From Gp6-AA40 sp050742535 (lineage in GTDB: Bacteria > Acidobacteriota > Vicinamibacteria > Vicinamibacterales > UBA2999), in the NCBI GenBank assembly GCA_050742535.1, contig JBOGIQ010000208.1:1-10347 (forward strand): a DNA stretch of 10,347 bases, given 5' to 3'. Under the pieces are notes generated by a model. It worked only from the letters and a program-made list of their open reading frames with translations. It was not told the origin of the DNA and searched no databases. Shown one piece after another: positions 1 through 6,800 of the stretch. The stretch's first letter is position 1. The number at the start of each line of letters is the position of its first letter. The translations under genes were made by a program, and so were the position numbers.

Positions 1-19
1 GGACACGACGAAAGAGGCG

Positions 20-760
20 TCAACTGAGCTCGGCGAGCAGGGGGAAGTGATCGGACGCCTCACGGACGTGGTTCGCTGAAAACACCTGACAGCGCGTCAC
101 GCGGCTGACGCACGGCTGCGGCACGAACAGGTAGTCCAGCCGCACATGGGGATCCCACGTGGGAAACGTGTAGCCGACAAGGTCGGGCTGCAGGACGCGG
201 AAGGCATCGACGTATCCGGCGTCGAGGACGCCTTGAATCGTTCGCCAGCGAACTTTCCCGCCGCTCAGCCACACCAGGGCGCGCAGTCGCGCCGGCAGTT
301 TGTTGAAGTCGAGCAACTCCCCTGGCGCCAGCGTATTGAAGTCACCAACGAGCACGTGCGGTCCGTGCTGATGTTGCTGAATCGCCAGGAGCAGGGCGCG
401 GAGCTCGTATCGCCGGCGCTGTTCCGTCCAGGCGGCATGAACGGCGCTCAGATGCACGCCGACGATTCGCCATGGCACACCGGCCGGCACGATCTGGATG
501 AACGCATGCCGCGACACGCGCGGCTTGATCCATTCGACGTGATCGAGCGGCTGCCGCGACAGATAGCCGAGCGAGTTGCCGCGCCGCGAACCCCAGTGCG
601 TCATCCCCGTGTCGCGGGCCAGCTGCTCGATGACCTGCGGCCTGCTCGCTTCCTGGCACACCACGACGTCGGGGTGCGCCGCGCGGATCACGTCGGCCAG
701 CGCCGCCTCGCGCCCGCTGCCGCCGTGGCGGATGTTGTACGAAAGGATTCGCAGCGTCAC
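20..760 (-). CDS. Endonuclease/exonuclease/phosphatase (EEP) family hydrolase
   Basis: This 246-residue protein belongs to the metal-dependent EEP fold (DNase I, exonuclease III and phosphodiesterase-like enzymes), which cleaves phosphodiester bonds. The family landmarks appear in order: LSYNIRHG near residues 6-13 (Asn9), Glu37 in VVCQEAS, GVHLSA at 101-106 (His103), VGDFNT at 138-143 (Asp140, Asn142), RLDYLFVP at 208-214 (Asp209) and the terminal ASDHFPLLAEL (Asp237, His238). All expected catalytic and metal-binding positions are present and the length is normal for a single-domain member. I see no signal peptide or membrane segment, so it is probably cytoplasmic. The start is GTG, because the first motif begins only a few residues later. 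That GTG overlaps the stop of the upstream gene as GTGA, which suggests translational coupling. The substrate (nucleic acid, phospholipid or other phosphoester) cannot be told from sequence. Only 19 bases follow the stop before the window edge. Confidence 0.93.
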   Translation of the reverse strand: MTLRILSYNIRHGGSGREAALADVIRAAHPDVVVCQEASRPQVIEQLARDTGMTHWGSRRGNSLGYLSRQPLDHVEWIKPRVSRHAFIQIVPAGVPWRIVGVHLSAVHAAWTEQRRRYELRALLLAIQQHQHGPHVLVGDFNTLAPGELLDFNKLPARLRALVWLSGGKVRWRTIQGVLDAGYVDAFRVLQPDLVGYTFPTWDPHVRLDYLFVPQPCVSRVTRCQVFSANHVREASDHFPLLAELS

Positions 761-1230
761 GACTTTTCCGTGTTCTCGATCAGCGTCAGGTAGGGCTGCC
801 CGAGCGTCTCGCCTCTGAACCGCATCGCCACCTTCCGCGTCGCCTGGATGTTGACCGGCCGCCCGGTCATCGTCATCAGCGCCTCGCGCAGCGGAACGAG
901 GTCCGGGGCGATGTTCGGGTCGTCGTCCGACAGCGGCCGCGAGTGCACGCCCGGCACGAAAAAGCCGGTCACGGTAAAGAGACCGATCACGCCGTCGCCG
1001 ACGAGCGTGACGTCGAGGTCGCTGGTGCCCGGTCCGTCGACGTCGAACGGTGCCCCGTCGTTCCAGCGGTGTCCGGTCACCGCGCTGCCACGCAGTACGA
1101 CGCCCGTACCGGGCGGAATCTCCTGCCGCACCACGCGGAGAAACTCCTCGAGCTTTTCTTCGTCGCCGCCGAACGCCAGCCGCAGCACGTTCGTCCGCTT
1201 CTCGGCCTCGGTCAGCTCACGTTCGTCCAT
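757..1230 (-). CDS. Small protein with a possible nucleotidyltransferase-fold core
   Basis: This 157-residue protein does not match a family I can name with certainty. Visible in it are a charged, probably helical N-terminus (residues 1-36), then VVLRGSAVTG at 44-53 and SDLDVTLVG at 70-78. A Gly-Ser pair after a hydrophobic strand, followed by an Asp-x-Asp pair (Asp71, Asp73) on the next strand, is the pattern of the polymerase-beta-type nucleotidyltransferase core. However, the gap between the two motifs (about 21 residues) is longer than in typical minimal members. The C-terminal part (112-150) has a short helix and a strand and no recognised catalytic motif. The stop overlaps the start of the downstream EEP hydrolase, so the two form an operon and are probably co-translated. 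No strong Shine-Dalgarno sequence precedes the ATG. The CDS is well supported by the coupled overlap and tight packing. The enzymatic assignment is inference only. Confidence 0.8.
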   Translation of the reverse strand: MDERELTEAEKRTNVLRLAFGGDEEKLEEFLRVVRQEIPPGTGVVLRGSAVTGHRWNDGAPFDVDGPGTSDLDVTLVGDGVIGLFTVTGFFVPGVHSRPLSDDDPNIAPDLVPLREALMTMTGRPVNIQATRKVAMRFRGETLGQPYLTLIENTEKS

Positions 1231-1247
1231 GTGCTAAGCTCGGCGTA

Positions 1248-1619
1248 ATGCCCTTCGTCATCACTGATCCGTGCATCGGAACGAAAGACACCGCCTGCGT
1301 TGACGTGTGCCCCGTCGACTGTATTCACCCGCGCAAGGACGAACCCGAGTTCGAGACCGCGACGATGCTCTATATCCACCCGGAGGAGTGCATCGACTGC
1401 GGCGCCTGCGTCCCGGCCTGTCCGGTGGCGGCGATTTACGACGGTGTCGACTCGACGCCGCAGAGCCAGAAAACCCTCATCGACGCGAATGCGATCTACC
1501 GCGCGGGCGACGCGGACGCCGTGACGCGCGCGGAGGCGATCGTCAAAGCGCACGAGGCCGCCCATCCCGAGCTGATGACGATTCCGCCAGCGGAGCGGCA
1601 GACGAAGCACGGGAAATGA
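1248..1619 (+). CDS. fdxA: Seven-iron ferredoxin ([3Fe-4S][4Fe-4S] type)
   Basis: This 123-residue soluble electron carrier resembles Azotobacter ferredoxin I. The N-terminus MPFVITDPC and the spacing Cys9-x7-Cys17-x3-Cys21-Pro, then Cys48-x2-Cys51-x2-Cys54-x3-Cys58-Pro, match the family. By analogy Cys9, Cys17 and Cys58 bind the [3Fe-4S] cluster, and Cys21, Cys48, Cys51 and Cys54 bind the [4Fe-4S] cluster. Position 12, where a standard 2[4Fe-4S] protein has a further cysteine ligand, is Thr, so the first site should be a three-iron cluster. Cys25 is an extra conserved cysteine. The C-terminal tail (residues 66-123) is charged and helical, as in longer members. The frame is open upstream of 1248, but this ATG is chosen because homologues begin exactly with the MxFVIT-type N-terminus. 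The gene diverges from the gene starting at 1230, so both promoters must be compressed or lie inside the neighbouring genes. No clear ribosome-binding site is seen. The redox partner is unknown. Confidence 0.95.
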   Translation: MPFVITDPCIGTKDTACVDVCPVDCIHPRKDEPEFETATMLYIHPEECIDCGACVPACPVAAIYDGVDSTPQSQKTLIDANAIYRAGDADAVTRAEAIVKAHEAAHPELMTIPPAERQTKHGK

Positions 1620-1630
1620 GTGTTCGTTAA

Positions 1631-1710
1631 ATGCAAGATGCAAAATGCAAAATGCAAAATGTGCCGACACGTTGGGGATCGGTTTGCATTTTGAATTTTG
1701 CATTTTGAAT
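1631..1710. repeat. Heptamer tandem repeat with inverted arm (unit ATGCAAA)
   Basis: The left arm (1631-1661) is four consecutive 7-bp units, ATGCAAG then three ATGCAAA, plus a partial ATG. The right arm (1683-1710) is four units, TTTGCAT and TTTGAAT alternating, which are reverse complements of the left units with one substitution in two of them. A 21-base GC-rich spacer separates the arms. The arms can pair over about 28 bp with few mismatches, forming a long hairpin between the convergent ends of the ferredoxin and ubiB genes. The last right-hand base is also the first base, on the + strand, of the ubiB stop codon. It could act as a bidirectional terminator or RNA-stabilising structure, but there is no GC-rich stem with a U-tract, so that role is inference. 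The AT-rich composition contrasts sharply with the flanking genes. Confidence 0.9.
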
Positions 1711-3350
1711 TACCGTATCCGGGTCTTCACGTCCCCGACCAGGATCGTCCACGCCATCCAGAACCCGCCGCCGGCCGCGGCGAGGAACAGCACCATCGCC
1801 AGGCCGGGGTAGCCGAGGATCGTGAACGGCGTCGGCACGCGCATCAGCATCGCGGCGCCGACGATCAGCGCGGCCAGCACCAGGCCAAGAGCGATGCGGT
1901 TCGCCACCTTCTGAAAGCCGTCGATGATCGAGCCGTGGTCGATCACCTCGATCTTCAGCCGCAGGTCGTTGGCCGACAGCGCGTCGAGAATCCGGTTCAT
2001 CCGCGCCGGCAGCCGCTCGGCGAAGTCGCGGACCTCGAGCGCCGTCGAAAAGACGTTGGCCGGCGTCATGCTGTTCAGCATCCGCCGCTGCATCAGGCGG
2101 GTGGCATTGCGTCGCATCGACGCGTTGACGTCGAAATCCGGGTCCAGCAGCCTGCCGATCTCATCGAGATTCAGCAGCGTCTTGCCGAGCAGCGCGAGCT
2201 CGGGCGGCATGCGCAAGCCGTGCAGCGTTGCGGCCCGGGCCATGTCGAGCATCACCCGTCCGACGTTCAGCTCCTTCACCGCCGCATTGCGGTACCGTCC
2301 CACCATGTCGATGATGAGACGGCGCATCTGCATCTCGTCGAAGTCCTCGCGGGTCTCGCCGATCGCGATGACGGTCGACGCCGCGTCGTCGCCGCGTGCC
2401 TCGGAAATGGCGAGCATCAGCCGGAACAGCCGTTCCTGCAGCGTCGTCGACAGCCGGCCGACCATGCCCAGATCGATCAGGGCGAGGCGGTGATCGGGCG
2501 TCAGGAGCACGTTGCCGGGATGCGGGTCCGCGTGAAACACGCCGTCCACGAGAATCTGCTGGAGATAGGCGCGGAAGAGATCGTCGCCGAGCGCCACGCC
2601 ATCGACCTCCGTCCACTCGACGCGGCTGACGAGCGTGATCTTGGTGCCGTCGATGAAATCCATCGTCAGCACGCGGGACGTCGTATAGTCGTCGATCGGG
2701 AGCGGAATCAGGACTCGGTCGAAGTCGCGGAGCTGATGCGAGAGCGCCAGCAGGTTCCGCGCCTCTTCGCGGTAGTCCAATTCGGCAAGTATCGTGCGGC
2801 GGAACTCTTCGAGCACTCCGTGCACGTCTATCAGCCGGGTCGTCGCGCTGAACCGGTGCATCAGCGCCGCCACCTCGTCGAGCGCGTCGAGATCTTTTAT
2901 GACCCGCTCGCGCACGTCCGGACGCTGCACTTTGACCGCAACCTCACGGCCGCCACGCATCACGGCGCGGTGCACCTGCCCGAGCGAGGCGGCCGCGATC
3001 GGGTCGGGGTTGAACGTCTCAAAGGCCTTCGACAGGCGAACGCCGAGCTCATCCTGGACAATCCGCTCGACATCGGCGAACGGAAACGGATCGACGTTGT
3101 CCTGCAGGCGCGCGAGCGCCTCGAGGTACGCGGGCGGCAGCAGGTCGGCGCGCGTGGACAACAGCTGCCCAAGCTTGATGAAGGTCGGCCCGAGGCGTTC
3201 GAGGTCGGCCGCAAACGCACGCGCCTCGGCGGCATCGTTCGCTGTCGGAGCGGCGGAATCGCCAGCGTTCGTCACGAAATCCGCGCGCGCGTACTTCGCG
3301 GCAAATCGGGCAAAGTCGCGGTAACGGCTGAGCCGGTCACCGAGGGCCAT
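1710..3350 (-). CDS. ubiB: UbiB/ABC1/ADCK-family atypical protein kinase-like ATPase
   Basis: This 546-residue protein belongs to the ABC1/ADCK/UbiB family, which supports quinone or other isoprenoid lipid biosynthesis at the membrane through an atypical kinase fold with ATPase activity. Family motifs appear in order: the KxGQ motif as KLGQLLSTRADLLP (59-72), the alanine-rich loop AAASLGQVH (119-127) replacing the usual glycine-rich loop, the ATP-binding Lys140 in VAVKVQRP, the LDYREEA helix segment (191-197), the catalytic loop FHADPHPGN (272-280) and the metal-binding IDLGMVGRL (292-300). The C-terminus carries two hydrophobic segments, about residues 476-499 and 507-533, as expected for membrane-anchored UbiB. 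Length is normal. The stop codon overlaps the heptamer repeat at 1631-1710. No quinone-pathway gene is visible nearby, so the exact lipid substrate is unknown and the symbol denotes family only. No strong Shine-Dalgarno sequence precedes the ATG. Confidence 0.94.
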   Translation of the reverse strand: MALGDRLSRYRDFARFAAKYARADFVTNAGDSAAPTANDAAEARAFAADLERLGPTFIKLGQLLSTRADLLPPAYLEALARLQDNVDPFPFADVERIVQDELGVRLSKAFETFNPDPIAAASLGQVHRAVMRGGREVAVKVQRPDVRERVIKDLDALDEVAALMHRFSATTRLIDVHGVLEEFRRTILAELDYREEARNLLALSHQLRDFDRVLIPLPIDDYTTSRVLTMDFIDGTKITLVSRVEWTEVDGVALGDDLFRAYLQQILVDGVFHADPHPGNVLLTPDHRLALIDLGMVGRLSTTLQERLFRLMLAISEARGDDAASTVIAIGETREDFDEMQMRRLIIDMVGRYRNAAVKELNVGRVMLDMARAATLHGLRMPPELALLGKTLLNLDEIGRLLDPDFDVNASMRRNATRLMQRRMLNSMTPANVFSTALEVRDFAERLPARMNRILDALSANDLRLKIEVIDHGSIIDGFQKVANRIALGLVLAALIVGAAMLMRVPTPFTILGYPGLAMVLFLAAAGGGFWMAWTILVGDVKTRIR

Positions 3351-3386
3351 CGCGTCTCAGCTGGAGCAATGGACGTACCGCTCCAC

Positions 3387-3498
3387 TGGTTGGTGGTTGA
3401 TGGTCAGTGGTTGGCAGTGCGTAGTAGAGCTGGAACGTTACAAACCACGTTATCCTCAAACCACGAACCACTAACCACCAACCACTAACCACCAACCA
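3387..3498. repeat. Heptamer tandem repeat with inverted arm (unit CNAACCA / TGGTTGG)
   Basis: The left arm (3387-3414) is four 7-bp units: TGGTTGG, TGGTTGA, TGGTCAG, TGGTTGG. The right arm (3457-3498) is six units: CAAACCA, CGAACCA, CTAACCA, CCAACCA, CTAACCA, CCAACCA. The arms are reverse complements of each other in general form (TGGTTGG against CCAACCA) and are separated by about 42 bases of unrelated sequence. That spacer also contains a stray CAAACCACG at 3441-3449, which recurs at 3457-3465. The element fills most of the 150-bp gap between the divergent ubiB and 83-residue genes, and its last unit ends two bases before the latter's ATG. It must therefore be part of that gene's upstream region, and probably of its transcript leader. 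The function is not known. Confidence 0.9.
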
Positions 3499-3500
3499 GC

Positions 3501-3752
3501 ATGGCTCGCGGATGGGAAAGCAAGTCGGTCGAGGCACAACAGGACGCCGCGGAGGCGCCGCGGACGAAGGGTCCCGCGCTCACACCGGAACAGGCGGCGA
3601 GAAAGGCCGAGCGGGCGACACTGATGCTCGCGCGAACGCGGGCGCTGGCTGACCTTCAGAAGGCGTGCGTTGCGGCGCACCGCGCGATGCTCGAACAGGC
3701 GATCGCCGATCTCGATGCGCGTCTCGCCGCGCTTGATTCGAGGCACCTTTGA
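3501..3752 (+). CDS. Small conserved-looking hypothetical protein, 83 residues
   Basis: I do not recognise a named family. The protein begins MARGWESKSVEAQQ, continues through a Pro/Lys/Thr-containing linker (about 15-32), and ends in a long, charged, alanine- and leucine-rich helical stretch (about 33-79) with heptad-like spacing of hydrophobic residues, consistent with a short coiled coil or helical hairpin. It has no signal peptide, membrane segment or metal-binding cysteine cluster; there is a single Cys near residue 56. The ATG at 3501 is the first in the frame after the upstream repeat array and lies two bases beyond it, so there is no room for a normal Shine-Dalgarno sequence. Translation may rely on a leaderless or atypical start. 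Its stop lies inside the first stem of the palindrome cluster downstream. It is probably real because it fills an otherwise empty gap with typical high-GC third positions, but no function is proposed. Confidence 0.7.
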   Translation: MARGWESKSVEAQQDAAEAPRTKGPALTPEQAARKAERATLMLARTRALADLQKACVAAHRAMLEQAIADLDARLAALDSRHL

Positions 3753-3762
3753 AAAGGGTGCC
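3742..3762 (+). terminator. Hairpin at the end of the 83-residue gene
   Basis: GGCACCTTT (3742-3750) can pair with AAGGGTGCC (3754-3762) over nine positions, one of them a G-T wobble, closing a three-base loop. The stem includes the stop codon TGA at 3750-3752. No U-tract follows, so termination is plausible by position but not proven. The stem competes with the larger palindrome that starts at 3756. Confidence 0.4.
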
Positions 3763-3802
3763 CTACGAAACGGACCCAGCACGTAGGACGCCCCTTTAGG
3801 GG
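3756..3802. repeat. Overlapping palindromes between convergent genes (REP-like or bidirectional terminator)
   Basis: GGGTGCCCTACG (3756-3767) and CGTAGGACGCCC (3782-3793) form an imperfect inverted repeat with ten of twelve positions matching and a 14-base spacer. Directly adjoining is CCCC-TTTA-GGGG (3791-3802). Together with the hairpin at 3742-3762 these fill the 60-bp gap between the convergent 83-residue gene and addA, with overlapping stems that exclude one another. The position suits a two-way terminator and the design suits a dispersed extragenic palindrome. Copy number in the genome cannot be seen from one window. Confidence 0.5.
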
Positions 3803-3812
3803 AGCCATCCGG

Positions 3813-6800
3813 CTACACGCTCATCAAAAGAGCCCGCGCCGGCTTGCCCGTCGCCTCTGCGATCGCTTCGGCGTACAGCTGGACCTGGCGGGTATAAACG
3901 GCCAATACATCTCCCTCAGCCCGATCGGTCTTGAAGTCAACGACCAGGTACCCGTCTTCCGTCTCGAAGGCGAGATCGACGTTGCCTTCGATCACCTGAC
4001 CGTCGAGGATGATCGTCGTCGGCGTCTCCCGGAGGAGCGCGCCGCGCTCGGCCGCGCGCCGCGCCTGCGCCAGCACCTCATGACCGAGCACCGCGCGGAC
4101 CAGCTGCTGAGCGGCGATGACTTCGCCGGCCGGCGCAGCGACGATGCGTGCCTGTACGGCGACGATTCGATCGCTGGTGGCCTGATCCGCATCCAGCGGA
4201 ACGGCCGCAAGCGAGGCGTGCACGAGCGTCCCGAACCGCGGTCCGGACGGGCGTCCTTCCGATGCTTCAAGTGTCACCATCTGCACTTGAAACTTGGAAC
4301 TTGCCACTTGCCACTTGTCGGGATTCACCGCTCTTGCCCACTCGGTCACCGTCCGTACATTCACCGTCGGGCGGGCGGCGCGAGTAATCGCATCCTCGCG
4401 TCCGTTGCGCCACGTCACGTAGCGCGCAGTCCCTTCCGCGACCACGTCGAGCGCGACGTCTTTCGAGATCAGTTCCTGGCGGCGAAGACCGAAGGGTGGT
4501 TCAGCGCCAAGCTGAAGGGCTGAGGGATCCCACCAGACAACCTCAAATGACGGGTCCGCCTCGCTGGCACCGGACTCGGCGGGACCCGTCCCACACGAGA
4601 CGGCACCGGACTCGGCCGAACCCGCCCCACATGTATGGCAACCCGGCGCGACCGTGTGTGACATGGCGACGCCATCGTCGGGCCGCTGCAGCACGGAGTC
4701 CTTCTTGAACGGCGGGCACCCGGCTGCGGTTCGCGGCTGGCGGCGACCCCCGACCGGCGGATACACCGCGGCATCGAGCGGGCTCAGCCAGCCGCCGTCG
4801 TACGGCTGATCGCCGATCGCCGGCACGACCAGCAGATCGCGTGCCCGCGTCGCTGCGACGTAGGCGGTTCGGATGCCTTCTTCGCGCTCGCGAGCCTGCT
4901 CGAGCGGCTGCTGCCGCAGCAAGTCCACCGGAGACCACCCGCCGATGCGGAGCGCGCACACGCCGGCGTCGACATCGATATATCGCGACGCCTCGAATGG
5001 CGCGAGCTTCGCCGTCATGTCCGCGAGAATGACGACCGGGAACTCGAGCCCCTTGGCCTTGTGCACGGTCATGAGGCGAACGCCGTCGCTCCCCTCCTCG
5101 ACGATCGGCGCCTCGCCGGCCTGGCCCTCGTCCGCCGCCTGCTGTAACGCATCGATGAAACCACGGAAGGAGATGCCGCCGGACAGCTCGTACTGGCGGG
5201 CGAGCTCGGCGACGTGCAGCGCGTTGGCCAGCACCTGTTCGCCGGCACGCCGCAGCGCGAAGCCGACGTGCGCCCGCGTCGCCGCAAACAGATCGGAGAT
5301 CGTGTCGGCCACCGGCCGGCGATTGCGGCGCAGGTGCAGCGTGGCCAGCAGCTGAAGCGCCTCGGCGATCGGCTGCAGGTGAACTGGCAGATTCGCAGGA
5401 ATCCGAAATGGGTGAAACGCTTTCGCGAACCGATGCCGGTACTCGAGCAGCTCTTCGTCGCCGATGGCGAACAGCGCGCCGCGGAGCGTGGCAAAGACCG
5501 ACAGCTGGTCGTCCGGCCATTCGACCGCGGCCAGCGCCGCGCGGAGCGTTTCGATCTCCTCGCGGCCGTGGAACGCGCGGCCGCCGACCAGCAGGTGGTT
5601 GATGCCGCGCGCTTCCAGCGCGTCCACGTATCCGCGTGTGACGTCGGCGCCGAAGCTGACGAAGCGGCGGAAGAGCAGGCAGACATGCCGTGGCCGCACG
5701 GGGACCGGCGCCGCGCCATGATGCTCGGTCACCTGCCAGCCGCTCTCGTGAACCAGCCAGTCGACGAACGCGCCCACGGCATCCGGCAGCGACGCGTCGA
5801 TGGCGATCCCCGAAATGTTTCGTTTGCCGTACGGGCGGGGCACCGGCAGGGCGATGAGCGACGGCTGCCCGGGCAGATCGTCTCTGGATCGGGCAAGCGG
5901 CACGTACGACGCCTGCATCGTCTCGGGGTCTCCGGTCATCAGCGGCGCAAACGCCGCGTTGACGGCGCGCTGCAGGTTCGGCACGCCGCGGAAGCTGGTC
6001 GTCAGCTGCTCGCATCGCGCCCCGTGCTGCTGCAGCTGCGTGCGCACGCGCGAGTAGATACGCACGTCGGCGCGGCGGAACCGATAGATCGACTGCTTCG
6101 GATCGCCGACCACGAACAGCTTGCCGCGCACCGGGCGAACGCGCCACGCATCGCCCTCGGCCGGATCGTCCGCCGCCAGGAGGAGCAGCAGTTCGGCCTG
6201 CAGCGGGTCCGTGTCCTGGAACTCGTCGACGAACAGGCGGGAGAAGCGCCGCTGGAAATGCTCGCGGACGTCGGCCCGATCCCGCAGGAGATCGCGGGCG
6301 CGCAGCAGCAGGTCGAGGAAATCGAGCGCGCCATGCGCCGCTTTGAGCCGCTCGTACCGGTCGATGCTCCCCTGCAGCTCCTGCCGCAGCAGCGCCGCAA
6401 GGTCGGCGTCCGCATCGGCCTTGAAGAGATCGAGCTGCTGCAGCAGCGACTGGAGAGTGGCCTGAACGTCCGCCCGCGCGATGCCGCGCGCGAGCGAGGC
6501 GCCCATCCCCTTGCGTGCGCGGCGCACATCGCGCTCGCGGCACAAATCCACCAGCACCGCTTCAGCCGCGTCGTCGTCACCGGCCGCCATGATCAGGCGG
6601 AGATCCTCGCTTGTGCGCCGCACCGCCGCCGTGTCCACGAACAGCGGATCGCGGACGCTGGCCGCGCGCGACGTGATGGCGGCACATTCGTGCACGCGGC
6701 GGACGAGCGCGGCGATGGATCCTCGCCGATCGAACTCCGGCCGGCGCCACGCGCCGCGGAAGTCCCGCCACTCGGCGAGATCCCAGCCGGCTGCGCGCAG

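Noticed and set aside
1631..1710. CRISPR-like array
   Set aside because: Units are 7 bp with no spacers of regular length between them and no cas genes are present. The same applies to 3387-3498 and 4265-4316.
3421..3456. A promoter for the 83-residue gene (TTATCC as a -10 box)
   Set aside because: No -35 element at usual spacing was found, and a single weak hexamer is not enough to call a promoter.
1698..3488. A long open frame on the + strand opposite ubiB
   Set aside because: It lies antisense to a protein with every UbiB-family motif. Its translation is a His/Arg/Glu-rich composition typical of the reverse of a GC-rich gene, and it ends within the repeat array.
4625..4640. A Cys-x2-Cys zinc site in AddA (CHTC, residues 904-907)
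   Set aside because: Two of the nearby cysteines are simply the first residue of each 12-residue repeat unit, and no second coordinated pair or zinc-ribbon context is seen.
4543..6543. A 666-codon leftward frame overlapping addA in another frame
   Set aside because: It is on the same strand as addA but out of frame, extremely Arg/Ala/Pro-rich and without motifs, while the addA frame shows all helicase and nuclease motifs without a break.
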